Counted from the first letter of the stretch, positions 54,017-62,739 are shown. The stretch: DNA of 64,000 nt from Paenibacillus ottowii (GCF_006874425.1 NZ_VIJZ01000003.1:248001-312000); one strand, 5' to 3'. The notes: generated from the sequence alone by a model not told the origin. A program made the numbers and translations.

Positions 54017-54736
54017 ATGGAACTTAAGAATAAGACAGCCATTATTACAGGAGCCAGCAAAGGAATTGGTAAGGCAATTGCCGAAACCTTGGCCAAGGAA
54101 GGCGTTAATCTGGGGTTAATCTCTCGCACATTGAGCGACCTGCAAAAGCTGCAGGATTCACTGGGGAGTACATACGGCGTAAAAGTGGTGAGTGCTGTTG
54201 CAGATATATCGGATCGAGCACAGGCCGCTGCCGCTGTAGCTTCACTGGAGCACGAGCTGGGTGCCGTTGATATTTTGATCAACAATGCAGGCATCGCTAC
54301 CTTCGGCACAGTCGCAGATATGGACCCTGAAGAGTGGGAACGTATTATTCGCGTAAACCTGATGGGAACCTATTATGTTACACACGCTGCTCTTCCAAGC
54401 ATGCTAGCTCAACAGAGCGGAAACATTATTAACATTTCCTCCACAGCAGGGGAACGAGGGTTTGCAACAGGCTCGGCCTATTGCGCATCCAAGTTTGCTT
54501 TGATGGGCTTCACGGAAGCACTGATGCAGGAAGTTCGCAAATCCAACATTCGTGTCACCGCGCTGACGCCAAGCACGGTCAATACAGAGTTGGCGGCAAA
54601 CGCGGGATTGCCTATTGGTGACGAGGACCGCATGCTTCAGCCGCAGGATTTGGCCGACCTGACCTTAGCTGCATTGAAGTTGCCCCCACGAGTTCAATTA
54701 AAAGTAGCCGGTATTTGGACAACCAACCCACAGTAA
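54017..54736 (+). CDS. Short-chain dehydrogenase/reductase (FabG-like)
   Basis: NAD(P)-dependent oxidoreductase of 239 residues with all classical SDR motifs: TGASKGIG (residues 11-18), NNAG near 88, the catalytic serine in INISS, and YCASK with catalytic Tyr and Lys near 153-157. It resembles 3-ketoacyl-ACP reductases and the YtgI/FabG-type housekeeping SDRs, but no fatty-acid genes are adjacent, so the substrate is open. AAGGAGG precedes the ATG. It is flanked by its own promoter and terminator. Confidence 0.92.
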   Translation: MELKNKTAIITGASKGIGKAIAETLAKEGVNLGLISRTLSDLQKLQDSLGSTYGVKVVSAVADISDRAQAAAAVASLEHELGAVDILINNAGIATFGTVADMDPEEWERIIRVNLMGTYYVTHAALPSMLAQQSGNIINISSTAGERGFATGSAYCASKFALMGFTEALMQEVRKSNIRVTALTPSTVNTELAANAGLPIGDEDRMLQPQDLADLTLAALKLPPRVQLKVAGIWTTNPQ

Positions 54737-54770
54737 TTCGACATGACATCTTAGATCCATTGGCTGTATC

Positions 54771-54816
54771 AAGCTCCGGCAGACGTAATTGTTCGTCATG
54801 CCGGAGCTTTGTTTTA
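54771..54816 (+). terminator. Terminator of the SDR gene
   Basis: AAGCTCCGGCA pairs with TGCCGGAGCTT and an inner GACG with CGTC; a T-rich tail (TGTTTT) follows. Confidence 0.85.
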
Positions 54817-54922
54817 GCATAGCTATACCAAAACAAACTGTAATATAAGCGCTTTGTACTTCCAGCATACATAACATACATTTCCTACAACCATAAGCGC
54901 ATTCCAAGAAAGGGGAAAAATG

Positions 54923-55360
54923 ATGAAGAACACAGGAATGACACGACCATTAGACCATTTGGGACGCATTGTGCTACCCAAAGAACTGCGCACATCTATG
55001 AATATTAATATTGGAGATGCCCTTGATTTTTTTATTACACCAGAGGGACTGATGATTCGCAAGTATACGGGGGTTTCTTGTTACTTTTGTGGTGCCGTTG
55101 ATCATTTAAGCTATTTCAGAGATCATCTGATCTGCAAGAGTTGTATTGAAAACCTGAAGAGCGACAATCCTTCCAGCCATTTGAGTGAAGAACATCCTGC
55201 CCAGCCGAAGAAAAGAAGGAGCTACAGAAACCAGAATGAGCTCCTGAATAAACTAAAGCAGCTCATGGAGGAGCACCCTAATGTATCCCAAAAAGACTTA
55301 GCTGAAATGCTGGAATTGTCTCAAGGGCGCGTGTCACAGCTTAAAAAGCTACTTCTTTAA
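54923..55360 (+). CDS. AbrB-family regulator with zinc ribbon and C-terminal helix-turn-helix (copy 3)
   Basis: Regulator of 145 residues, closest to copy 2. AbrB domain GMTRPLDHLGRIVLPKELR, zinc-ribbon cysteines 53, 56, 71 and 74 (CYFCGAVDHLSYF, CKSC), a short basic linker (KKRRSYR) and the helix-turn-helix LAEMLELSQGRVSQLKKLLL. AAAGGGG is seven bases before the second of two adjacent ATGs, so the start is probably 54923 rather than 54920. No T-tailed terminator follows on its own strand. Confidence 0.85.
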   Translation: MKNTGMTRPLDHLGRIVLPKELRTSMNINIGDALDFFITPEGLMIRKYTGVSCYFCGAVDHLSYFRDHLICKSCIENLKSDNPSSHLSEEHPAQPKKRRSYRNQNELLNKLKQLMEEHPNVSQKDLAEMLELSQGRVSQLKKLLL

Positions 55361-55390
55361 ATATTCCGTCCATCTCATTTGTTCTAAATA

Positions 55391-55413
55391 ATAAAAAAGA
55401 GCCTGACGGCTCT
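55391..55413 (-). terminator. Terminator of the HExxH-protein gene
   Basis: Minus-strand AGAGCC pairs with GGCTCT around GTCA and is followed by six T. It lies 14 bases past the stop. Confidence 0.85.
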
Positions 55414-55426
55414 GGAATCATTCATA

Positions 55427-55885
55427 TTATGCAATGTCAGACTGCTCCATAACCGGGACTCGATAGGCAAGCAGTGACTCGTCTATTACGGCAGAAATAA
55501 ACGTCGCTTCTATTTCAGGCACCAGTCGAAGCGCATAGTTCCATGCGTTTTCCTCAATTTGCAGCGCTAGCCGTTGCCGGGTCCCGATGCTGTTCTCTTG
55601 CTCCATCGCATCGGAGAGACCCTCTAATTCAGTATCGGCGGCGTGCCCGATCTCATGCGCAAGCACAACCGTAAAATACTCCTCAACACGATCCGCGCTG
55701 CCGAACATCTGTAAGCATTGTGTTTCAATAACATCCGTATACATGGTAATGGTGTGAGCATGCATGGCATATTTGCCCCCAATCAGTCGTCCACCAGGAA
55801 AACGTTTCTCCAGCTTGACTGTTACGCCTATAGCAGCTCGTTCCAAAAGCTCAGCGACAATGCGCTCTGCCTGATTTCTCTCCAA
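55427..55885 (-). CDS. Putative small soluble zinc metallopeptidase (HExxH)
   Basis: Protein of about 152 residues with VVLAHEIGHAAD, an HExxH zinc site at roughly residues 76-80, and a possible third ligand Glu in QIEENAWNYA 35 residues later. The pattern is like M48/M78-type minimal metalloproteases (ImmA/IrrE-like length), but I cannot assign a family. The start is uncertain: TTG at 55885 has GAGGAG ten bases upstream, while TTG at 55903 overlaps that site. It has its own terminator. No helix-turn-helix partner gene is adjacent. Confidence 0.7.
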   Translation of the reverse strand: MERNQAERIVAELLERAAIGVTVKLEKRFPGGRLIGGKYAMHAHTITMYTDVIETQCLQMFGSADRVEEYFTVVLAHEIGHAADTELEGLSDAMEQENSIGTRQRLALQIEENAWNYALRLVPEIEATFISAVIDESLLAYRVPVMEQSDIA

Positions 55886-56006
55886 CTTAGCTTCGCTCCT
55901 CAAACCAAGATATATAAAGTTATATTTACGATAAAACTTATGAAATTATGAGTGTGCTCATACAATACACAGTACGATATTATACCTTTTTACAAAGGAG
56001 AATACC

Positions 56007-56168
56007 ATGCCAGAAGATTATTATATAGGTTGGGGAACGCTTGCCCTGATTAATGCCGGCTTGGCACAGACCAAAAATCGGAGCGGGATTAACTGGTTTG
56101 CGCTCTCACTACTGATAGGACCAATCGCGACCCTATTGATCGTTGTATGGGATAAACCGGAGTCCTGA
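56007..56168 (+). CDS. Small 53-residue membrane protein
   Basis: ATG at 56007 follows AAAGGAGAATACC, a good ribosome binding site. The product begins MPEDYYIGWGTLALINAG and has one clear hydrophobic segment at about residues 29-47 (WFALSLLIGPIATLLIVVW) before a charged tail (DKPES). It resembles short phage- and plasmid-type or housekeeping single-helix proteins of unknown role. It converges with the NO synthase gene, 24 bases away. Confidence 0.65.
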   Translation: MPEDYYIGWGTLALINAGLAQTKNRSGINWFALSLLIGPIATLLIVVWDKPES

Positions 56169-56192
56169 TCCAGCAATCAGTCCCCCGTTAGA

Positions 56193-57356
56193 TTATGAAG
56201 AATGAAAAGGGCATCCTTGCGGCTTTTGTGCCAGCGCTGTTTCTATTGATGTATTAGCCTGTCTTGTCATATATGGCTTTTCCTGAACTCCGAAATTCGG
56301 TTTCACAAGCCGATTATCGTAAGAACTATGAAAAATATGCGTGGTTGCTGGGGATAATGGTGGGATCAGCCACGTCCAATTACCTGTCAGCGCACGACCA
56401 GCCTCGGCTTCCCGTTCCTCAAATAATTTGAATTGTGCTGCTGCGGTATGATGGTCAACAATGCTAACCCCCGCCTTTTTAAAAGAATGCAGCACAGCAA
56501 TGTTTAGCTCCACCAGCGCCCGATCACGCCATAGCGTTGTTTCACTCGTCGTATCCAGTCCCATCAGTTTTGCCACTTGTGGCAGCATATTATATCGGAA
56601 GGGATCCGCAAAATTACGGGCCCCGATTTCCGTTTCCATATACCAGCCGTTAAATGGAGCTGCTGTATAGACGATACCGCCAATCTCCAGCGTCATATCC
56701 GAAATCATAGGCACAGCATACCAACGTAATCCCAGAGAGGTTATACTTGAGAGTTCCGGATGCTCAATAGGCACCTCCATCACCAAATGCTCAGGAATAT
56801 CAAAGAGCTCAGGAGGCTGCCCCCCCACTTCGACAACCAGTGGCAATACATCGAAAGCAGTCATCGCTCCTTGCCACCCCATTCCCCTACAAGCATTGGT
56901 AAAATCGACTGAGATTGGATCTCCGATGATCCCTTGATCCGTTTCATAGCCAGCGTAGCGAATAAGCTGATGGTTCCAAATACGAATATTCGGCTGTCCC
57001 GGCTGGGAGGCGTGAAATACAGTAAGCGTAGGCTTAATTTTACCGCCGTTCGTTCCTATACGGATATGCTCCAATAGCTCGTGAACGATTTGCGTCGCGT
57101 CTGATGCTCCACGTGCATCCCTAACTAAGAGCTTGTCCCAAAACAAGCGACCGATACAACGATTACTATTCCGCCAAGCCATAAGTGCCCCGTGCTTTAA
57201 CTCTTCGTAAGTATGCTCGTACGTTCCAGTAGTCTCTATGTCATGACGAATATCAAGGAGCCGGGCCTCCGCATCATCGCGGCCTCGGCCCAGCTCCTCA
57301 TAACATGCATATATAAACTGCTCTGCTTCTTGCAAAAGCTGTTGTTTCCCTTCCAT
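56193..57356 (-). CDS. nos: Bacterial nitric oxide synthase oxygenase
   Basis: Heme enzyme oxidising arginine to citrulline and NO; 387 residues, oxygenase domain only, so electrons come from a general flavodoxin or reductase. The heme-thiolate ligand is Cys67 in WRNSNRCIGR. FTNACRGMGWQGAMTAFDVLPLVV, the substrate-site Glu in GWYMETEIG, and WTWLIPPLSPATTHIFH (pterin side) are intact. Bacterial NO protects against oxidative stress and some antibiotics. The C-terminal 40 residues after PNFGVQEKPYM are an extension not typical of Bacillus NOS. GGGGTG precedes the ATG; a strong promoter lies upstream. Confidence 0.95.
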   Translation of the reverse strand: MEGKQQLLQEAEQFIYACYEELGRGRDDAEARLLDIRHDIETTGTYEHTYEELKHGALMAWRNSNRCIGRLFWDKLLVRDARGASDATQIVHELLEHIRIGTNGGKIKPTLTVFHASQPGQPNIRIWNHQLIRYAGYETDQGIIGDPISVDFTNACRGMGWQGAMTAFDVLPLVVEVGGQPPELFDIPEHLVMEVPIEHPELSSITSLGLRWYAVPMISDMTLEIGGIVYTAAPFNGWYMETEIGARNFADPFRYNMLPQVAKLMGLDTTSETTLWRDRALVELNIAVLHSFKKAGVSIVDHHTAAAQFKLFEEREAEAGRALTGNWTWLIPPLSPATTHIFHSSYDNRLVKPNFGVQEKPYMTRQANTSIETALAQKPQGCPFHSS

Positions 57357-57419
57357 AACTACACCCCATCCCGGTAGCCCGCTTGCTCACGAGCCTGTGG
57401 TCTTCCATGCTTCTTCGTC

Positions 57420-57448
57420 ATTATACTCCAGTAGCAGGCTGGAACCAA
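57420..57448 (-). promoter_or_regulatory. Promoter of the NO synthase gene
   Basis: Minus strand: -35 TTGGTT (57443-57448), 17-base spacer and -10 TATAAT (57420-57425), leaving a leader of about 57 bases. Confidence 0.7.
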
Positions 57449-57505
57449 CGGGATGTATATCTTGTTCACCTGATCTCCATATTCGTGGAAATGGCCCCCA
57501 GAAGC

Positions 57506-57982
57506 TTATCCCAAATATGCGGTAAGCATCCAGATATGTTTATCGACCTCTTCTCTCAAGCCATTCAGAAGATCCTCTGTCGCTTTATCCTGTGCCGCTT
57601 CTGCTGCTTCCATACCATTCGCCAGTTCAACAGTAATTGTTTTAAAATCAGCTATAACGGACTTCACCATATCATCAGCTGTCTGCTCGCCTGCGGACTC
57701 CTGAATAGCTGACAGTTGCAAATGCTCTTTCAAGGTTGCAGCAGGGCGACCACCGATCGCCAACAAACGCTCAGCAATGGTATCCAGATTAGCTGTTGCT
57801 TCATTATAAAGCTCCTCGAATTTGGCATGCAGTGTGAAGAAATTAGGTCCTTTCACATACCAGTGAAAATAATGCAGCTTCGTGTACAGTACAGACCAGG
57901 TAGCCACGTGACGGTTCAAAGCCTTGTGCAGTTCTTGAATAGCCTCTTGTGTAGGTGCGTTCGTATGATTTAATGTACTCAT
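57506..57982 (-). CDS. dps: Dps-family DNA-protecting ferritin (MrgA-like)
   Basis: Miniferritin of 158 residues that stores iron and detoxifies peroxide. The ferroxidase residues are visible: LHYFHWYVKGPNFFTLHAKFEELYNEA (His and Asp/Glu ligands at residues 37-60) and LDTIAERLLAIGG. GAGAGGGG lies nine bases before the ATG. A promoter with an overlapping Per-box palindrome lies about 150 bases upstream, so PerR control is likely, as for mrgA. The gene reads toward the NO synthase gene but the two have separate promoters. Confidence 0.94.
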   Translation of the reverse strand: MSTLNHTNAPTQEAIQELHKALNRHVATWSVLYTKLHYFHWYVKGPNFFTLHAKFEELYNEATANLDTIAERLLAIGGRPAATLKEHLQLSAIQESAGEQTADDMVKSVIADFKTITVELANGMEAAEAAQDKATEDLLNGLREEVDKHIWMLTAYLG

Positions 57983-58104
57983 GTGTAAAATCCCCTCTCG
58001 TTATCATTCATAATATAGTTGGAGTGATGCTTGGATACTCGCTAGCCGTAGTGTCTGATTTTCTTCCAAATCCCATGCGTGAACTAAAAAATATTTAGCA
58101 ATTA

Positions 58105-58160
58105 ATTTAGACTTAATCTAAATCCTGTTTTAATTATAACACTATCTATCTGTTTTGCAA
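58105..58160 (-). promoter_or_regulatory. dps promoter with Per-box palindrome
   Basis: Minus strand: -35 TTGCAA (58155-58160), 16-base spacer, -10 TATAAT (58133-58138). ATTTAGA-N5-TCTAAAT (58105-58123) is a perfect 7-base inverted repeat just downstream of the expected start. It differs at one arm position from the site at 35471-35489 before perR. The rest of 57983-58291 shows no gene. Confidence 0.75.
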
Positions 58161-58254
58161 GGCTTTATTATGGTTAAATTATGAAGATTGCATGAATTGA
58201 TTGTCAGGCAATGCTCTATACCAATCGGAGCTGAACTCAATAGCCTAACCAAGA

Positions 58255-58287
58255 CAAAAAAGAGCCACCCCACAGAGGGATGGCTCT
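58255..58287 (-). terminator. Terminator of the purine-salvage operon
   Basis: Minus-strand AGAGCCATCCC pairs with GGGGTGGCTCT around TCTGT, followed by six T. It ends four bases after the adenine deaminase stop. Confidence 0.85.
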
Positions 58288-58291
58288 ACTA

Positions 58292-60019
58292 TTATTCTTG
58301 TATTTCCGAAGGGTTCACAATCAAGGATACAACCTTGCCTGCGTTTACATCAATCAAACCGTGATCGGTAATTTTTAAAGCCGGACTAACTGGCAAAGAA
58401 TGAGTACTCAGCGACATGATTGGATTGTAATGACGATATCCCAGCGACAGCAAGGCTGAACGCAGCTCCTTCACATGGGCAGCCACCATTTCCAGCGGTC
58501 CCTCTGTCAAAATTCCACCCACCGTTAACGGTAAATGGGACAGCACCTTGCCATTTTCAACTACGCAAAAGCCCCCTTGGCTCGATAAAACCGTATTCGC
58601 GGCCAATATCATATCTTGCTTGTTATGTCCCACGACCAACAGGTTATGATTATCGTGCGAATAGGTGGTAGCCACCGCCCCGCGTTTAATCGTATCTCCC
58701 CCGATCAAACCGTAAGCACGGTTGCCGTTCTTGCCATACCGCTCAAACGTAGCGATGAGTCCATATTCACCATGTTCCCACACCAGTTCACCCTGCTCTA
58801 CTTGAGCAGGTGCAATTCGTTCGCTTGTAAAAGTTGATCCATCCTTAACCATCATAATTCGGCATGAATGTGTGCCATCAGCTACATCCAGCTTCACAGT
58901 AAAATCCTGCTCTGTAAGCGGATTAAGCTTTACACTTTGATAAAAGTGTTCGGGGAAACGGCATTTTACCTGTGCCTGATGGTACTCCTCAAATTTATCA
59001 AATACCTTATGACCATCCTTATAGACCTGCTCTACCTCAAACTGCTCCAGATCCGATAACAGTACAAAGTCGGCTATTTTCCCTGGCGCGATTGTCCCGC
59101 GGTCATGCATGCGCATCCGTGCGGCAGGAGTAAATGTAGCTGCATAAATCGCATCCTCAGGCTTCATACCCATTCCGATCGCTTTACTTACAATATGGTT
59201 CAGATGCCCTCGCTCTACGAAGGAATCCGGCATTACATCATCCGTTACGAAGCAAAAATGTTGTGCCACGTTCTCCTGAATGAGATAGTCCATTACCTCA
59301 GGAGTCATGGATTTTTCCTGGATTTCAATAAACATCCCGGCGGCCATCCTTGCCTTCATACCTTCAATACTCTGGTGGGTATGGTCTGAGCCTATTCCTG
59401 CATAGATCAACTGATGCAGATCCAGATCAAGCAACTGCGGCGTATGGCCTTCAATAATAAGTTCCGGGTAGTGCTCACGAACATGACGTAAGATGCGGTT
59501 CGTCTTGCTTTCCGGATCACGAATGACATCCACATAGTTCATAATTTCACCCAGGCAGATCATCTCACCCGTCTGCAACAAAGCATCGATCTCAGGGATA
59601 TCAATCTCGCCCCCTGAGGTTTCCAAAGGCGTTGCCGGAACAGAGCTAGGAATCCCGTAAAACATATCAGCCACGCAGTCCTTGCTGGCCTCCATCATTT
59701 CCTGAATGCCTTCCAATCCGAACACATTCGCCATTTCATGCGGTTCCGGTACAATGGTCGTGACCCCATTGCGAATGAGCCCATAGGAAAAGGTTGCTGG
59801 GGTCACCATTGTGCTTTCGATATGCAAATGGATGTCGATCAGGCCGGGAATCATATATTTCCCGTGCCCTTCGACAATTTCAGCAGCCTCAAAAGATTCC
59901 AGACCACGCTGACCGATATACATAAACTTGCCGTCAAGTATAGCCACATTGCCTTCCTCGAACGTCTTGTAGTAACTATTGTACACCTTAACTTGTAAAA
60001 TCATTTTGTCTGCACGCAT
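58292..60019 (-). CDS. adeC: Adenine deaminase
   Basis: Converts adenine to hypoxanthine and ammonia; 575 residues, the amidohydrolase-type AdeC rather than the ADA type. Metal-binding motifs: GLIDIHLHIESTM near residue 60, VPEPHEMANVFG near 93, EGHTPQ and GIGSDHTHQ near 190-215, FVTDDVMPDSF near 285. The C-terminal domain has GGFCVVENGKVLSHLPL. GAAGGAG precedes the ATG. It is the last gene of a unit with a nucleoside hydrolase and an ABC importer, suggesting uptake and conversion of a purine nucleoside or base. Confidence 0.95.
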   Translation of the reverse strand: MRADKMILQVKVYNSYYKTFEEGNVAILDGKFMYIGQRGLESFEAAEIVEGHGKYMIPGLIDIHLHIESTMVTPATFSYGLIRNGVTTIVPEPHEMANVFGLEGIQEMMEASKDCVADMFYGIPSSVPATPLETSGGEIDIPEIDALLQTGEMICLGEIMNYVDVIRDPESKTNRILRHVREHYPELIIEGHTPQLLDLDLHQLIYAGIGSDHTHQSIEGMKARMAAGMFIEIQEKSMTPEVMDYLIQENVAQHFCFVTDDVMPDSFVERGHLNHIVSKAIGMGMKPEDAIYAATFTPAARMRMHDRGTIAPGKIADFVLLSDLEQFEVEQVYKDGHKVFDKFEEYHQAQVKCRFPEHFYQSVKLNPLTEQDFTVKLDVADGTHSCRIMMVKDGSTFTSERIAPAQVEQGELVWEHGEYGLIATFERYGKNGNRAYGLIGGDTIKRGAVATTYSHDNHNLLVVGHNKQDMILAANTVLSSQGGFCVVENGKVLSHLPLTVGGILTEGPLEMVAAHVKELRSALLSLGYRHYNPIMSLSTHSLPVSPALKITDHGLIDVNAGKVVSLIVNPSEIQE

Positions 60020-60047
60020 GATGTATCTCCTTCATCGAACCCGCTGA

Positions 60048-61106
60048 TTATTGGACCAGCACCATTTTATCTGCCGGAAAATGCAAGGTAACCCGTTGAC
60101 CACTCAAGTAAGGCGTATCCATTTCCTGATTAGCCGTAAAGTTCCCCTTCGCCGTCTCTACCACATACTGATAGCTACGCCCCAGGTAAGTACTTACCTT
60201 AATAATACCGGGAAGCTCATTTTCCCCTGTCTCGTTGCCTTCTGTTCGAATGACCAAATCATCCGGGCGAATAGCCCCTTGACGAGCACCCGCTTGGACT
60301 GTGCCCTGATTACGCACTACACTGAACGAAAGGTCGCCTGTATTCAGTCGAATACGTTCTCCTTCTTCCGTACGCTCGTCAAAGTTTAGAAAATTATTAA
60401 ACCCGATAAAACGGGCAACAAATTCGGTCGCCGGATATTTAAAAATGGTCGATGGAGCATCTAATTGCTCGATGTTCCCCTTATTCATAATCGCAACCTG
60501 GTCAGAAATCGAAAAACACTCCTCTTGGTCGTGCGATACATACACGGTGGTGATGCCCAATTCCTGTTGAATACGGCGGATTTCTACACGCATATTCACA
60601 CGCAGGTTAGCATCCAGGTTACTCAAAGGTTCATCAAACAACAGCAGATCAGGCTCAATTACAAGCGCTCGCGCAATCGCGACACGTTGACGCTGCCCGC
60701 CAGATAATTCGCCGGGGAAACGCTTTTCGAATCCCCCCAGGCTAACCGTATCCAGCATAGTCATAACACGTCGTTTTACATCATCTTCTTTTACTTTACG
60801 TAACCGCAAACCAAAAGCAACATTATCAAAAACCGACAAATGCGGGAAAAGGGCATAACTTTGAAATACAAAACCGAAGTTCCGTTTGTTCACTGGAACC
60901 CGGGTATAATCTTTATCACCAAACAAAAATGTTCCCTGTTTAGCTTCGAGAAATCCTGCAATAAGACGAAGCGTAGTCGTTTTGCCACAACCACTCGGTC
61001 CGAGCAACGAGAGCAATTGTCCTCGTTCGAGCTGCAAATCGAAATCCTGCAAGATCAGTTGGTTGTCATAAGCGACCGAAACGCGATCCAGAGTAAGCAG
61101 TGCCAT
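60048..61106 (-). CDS. ABC importer ATP-binding protein (PotA-type)
   Basis: ATPase of 352 residues of the polyamine/thiamine/iron importer class. Walker A GPSGCGKTT, signature LSGGQRQRVAIARAL, Walker B LLLFDEPLSNLD, switch His in VYVSHDQEECF. The C-terminal 120 residues form a TOBE domain (FNNFLNFDERTEEGE onward, GAIRPDDLVI). GGAGG lies ten bases before the ATG. It sits between the permease genes and adenine deaminase; context suggests a purine-related rather than polyamine substrate, but this is inference. Confidence 0.92.
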   Translation of the reverse strand: MALLTLDRVSVAYDNQLILQDFDLQLERGQLLSLLGPSGCGKTTTLRLIAGFLEAKQGTFLFGDKDYTRVPVNKRNFGFVFQSYALFPHLSVFDNVAFGLRLRKVKEDDVKRRVMTMLDTVSLGGFEKRFPGELSGGQRQRVAIARALVIEPDLLLFDEPLSNLDANLRVNMRVEIRRIQQELGITTVYVSHDQEECFSISDQVAIMNKGNIEQLDAPSTIFKYPATEFVARFIGFNNFLNFDERTEEGERIRLNTGDLSFSVVRNQGTVQAGARQGAIRPDDLVIRTEGNETGENELPGIIKVSTYLGRSYQYVVETAKGNFTANQEMDTPYLSGQRVTLHFPADKMVLVQ

Positions 61107-61122
61107 AAGGTTGAAGCCTCCA

Positions 61123-61911
61123 TTACCTTTTAGTGAAGTAAGACAGTCCCATCAGTCGTTCGATCAAGAACATCAGGATACCCGTTAAAATCATCAGCAT
61201 AACCGAAATCGCTGCAATCGTCGGATCAAAATAATTTTCGACGTAAGTCAGCATTTGAATAGGCAGGGTGCTGAAGCCCGGTCCTGTCATGAAGACGGAA
61301 ATGTCGACATTGTTGAATGATTCCAGAAAGGCAATCAGGATAGCCGCAATAATACCTGAGCGGATGTTGGGTAGAACTACCTTGAAAAAGGTTTCCAACC
61401 GTCCAGCTCCCAGACTAAGCGCTGCTTCCTCAATCGCAAAATCAAAGTTAGACAAGCTGGATGCAATGACCCTTATAATGAACGGCAACATAATCACCGT
61501 ATGTCCGATCAAAAGTCCAGCGTATACTGGCAAATGATACACAATAATCAGATAGCGCAGCAGTGTAAAACCAAGCACAATACCTGGTATAAGCAACGGG
61601 GAAAGGAACAAGGCATTCAGTGCATCCTTTCCACGAAACGAAAACCGACTAAGCGCATAAGCGGCTGGCATACCGATAAGCAGCGCCAAGATATTGCCCA
61701 GCAGAGAGACGACAATCGACGTTTTGAAGGTGGACATAAACAAATCCACTTCAAAAATATTTTCATACCAGCGCAAGGAAAAGCCCTGCGGAGGAAATTT
61801 TAATACCGTGCCCGGCTCGAAAGAAGTGACCGATATGATCAACAGCGGACCGAGCAGAAAGATGAAGACCAGCAGGCTAAAGAAGCCTAGTCCATAATGT
61901 TTCTCCCGCAT
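61123..61911 (-). CDS. ABC importer permease (PotC-type)
   Basis: Membrane subunit of 262 residues with six hydrophobic segments. The coupling loop is EEAALSLGAGRLETFFKVVLPNIRSGI near residues 165-190. It belongs to the PotC/ThiP-like permeases that pair with a PotB-like partner, encoded directly upstream. The ATG at 61911 is nine bases after AAGGGG; a GTG at 61917 is an alternative. The genes abut, so expression is coupled. Confidence 0.92.
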   Translation of the reverse strand: MREKHYGLGFFSLLVFIFLLGPLLIISVTSFEPGTVLKFPPQGFSLRWYENIFEVDLFMSTFKTSIVVSLLGNILALLIGMPAAYALSRFSFRGKDALNALFLSPLLIPGIVLGFTLLRYLIIVYHLPVYAGLLIGHTVIMLPFIIRVIASSLSNFDFAIEEAALSLGAGRLETFFKVVLPNIRSGIIAAILIAFLESFNNVDISVFMTGPGFSTLPIQMLTYVENYFDPTIAAISVMLMILTGILMFLIERLMGLSYFTKR

Positions 61912-61917
61912 ATCCAC

Positions 61918-62739
61918 CTACCCCTTCGGATTGAGTTTATGGGCCGCCTTATTTAAGAGACCGACCACGATAAATGTAATAGCAATCATAATTGTTGCGA
62001 TAACAGAAGCTAAAAACCAATCGTTAAGCGTCATTGCATTTTGATACAAAAATGTGGCGATAACCCGCTGTTTTCCTCCCAGCAATGCTGGGGTCGTATA
62101 AGCTGTCAGGCTGCCCACGAAAACAAGAATGCTTCCAATGATCAGACCTGGAACAGACAGCGGGAATACAATTTTACGGAATGCGCTGAATTTGGAGGCT
62201 CCAAGACTCTGAGCAGCATGGACAAGATCACCGTCGATATTTTCAAGCACACCAATCAGTGAAATAATCATCAGCGGTAAAAACAAATGAACCAGACCAA
62301 TAATCATCGCTGCCGGAGTGTACAAAATATTCAGCGGCTCATCCACGAGTCCTAAGCTGATTAACACGTTGTTTAATAACCCCTTGCGACCCAAAATGAC
62401 CATCCAGCTGAATGACCGGACTACAGGACTCGTCAATAAGGGGAAGATAGCCAGCGCGAGCAAAATCCCTTTACGACGCGGGGCCTTTTGTGAAATATAA
62501 TAAGCTGTCGGAAAACCGAGCAATACGCATACGAGGGTCGTTACGACACTGACCTCCAGCGTAGTCAGCAATATTTTCAAAAAATAAGGGTCCTTGAAGA
62601 AATGGAGATAGCCTTCTAAGGTGAATGAGCTGTCCTGTACGAAAGTCGAACCGATCGTCAACACAATCGGAATGACCATGAACACCGCCAGAAAGAGCAG
62701 ACCTGGCAGCAGCAGCCAATACAAGTATGTTTTCTTCAT
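61918..62739 (-). CDS. ABC importer permease (PotB-type)
   Basis: Membrane subunit of 273 residues with six hydrophobic segments; VHAAQSLGASKFSAFRKIVFPLSVPGLI near residue 180 is the EAA loop contacting the ATPase. AAGGAG lies six bases before the ATG. Its gene follows the nucleoside hydrolase by 27 bases and abuts the second permease. Family membership fits polyamine-like or other small cationic or nitrogenous substrates. Confidence 0.92.
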   Translation of the reverse strand: MKKTYLYWLLLPGLLFLAVFMVIPIVLTIGSTFVQDSSFTLEGYLHFFKDPYFLKILLTTLEVSVVTTLVCVLLGFPTAYYISQKAPRRKGILLALAIFPLLTSPVVRSFSWMVILGRKGLLNNVLISLGLVDEPLNILYTPAAMIIGLVHLFLPLMIISLIGVLENIDGDLVHAAQSLGASKFSAFRKIVFPLSVPGLIIGSILVFVGSLTAYTTPALLGGKQRVIATFLYQNAMTLNDWFLASVIATIMIAITFIVVGLLNKAAHKLNPKG

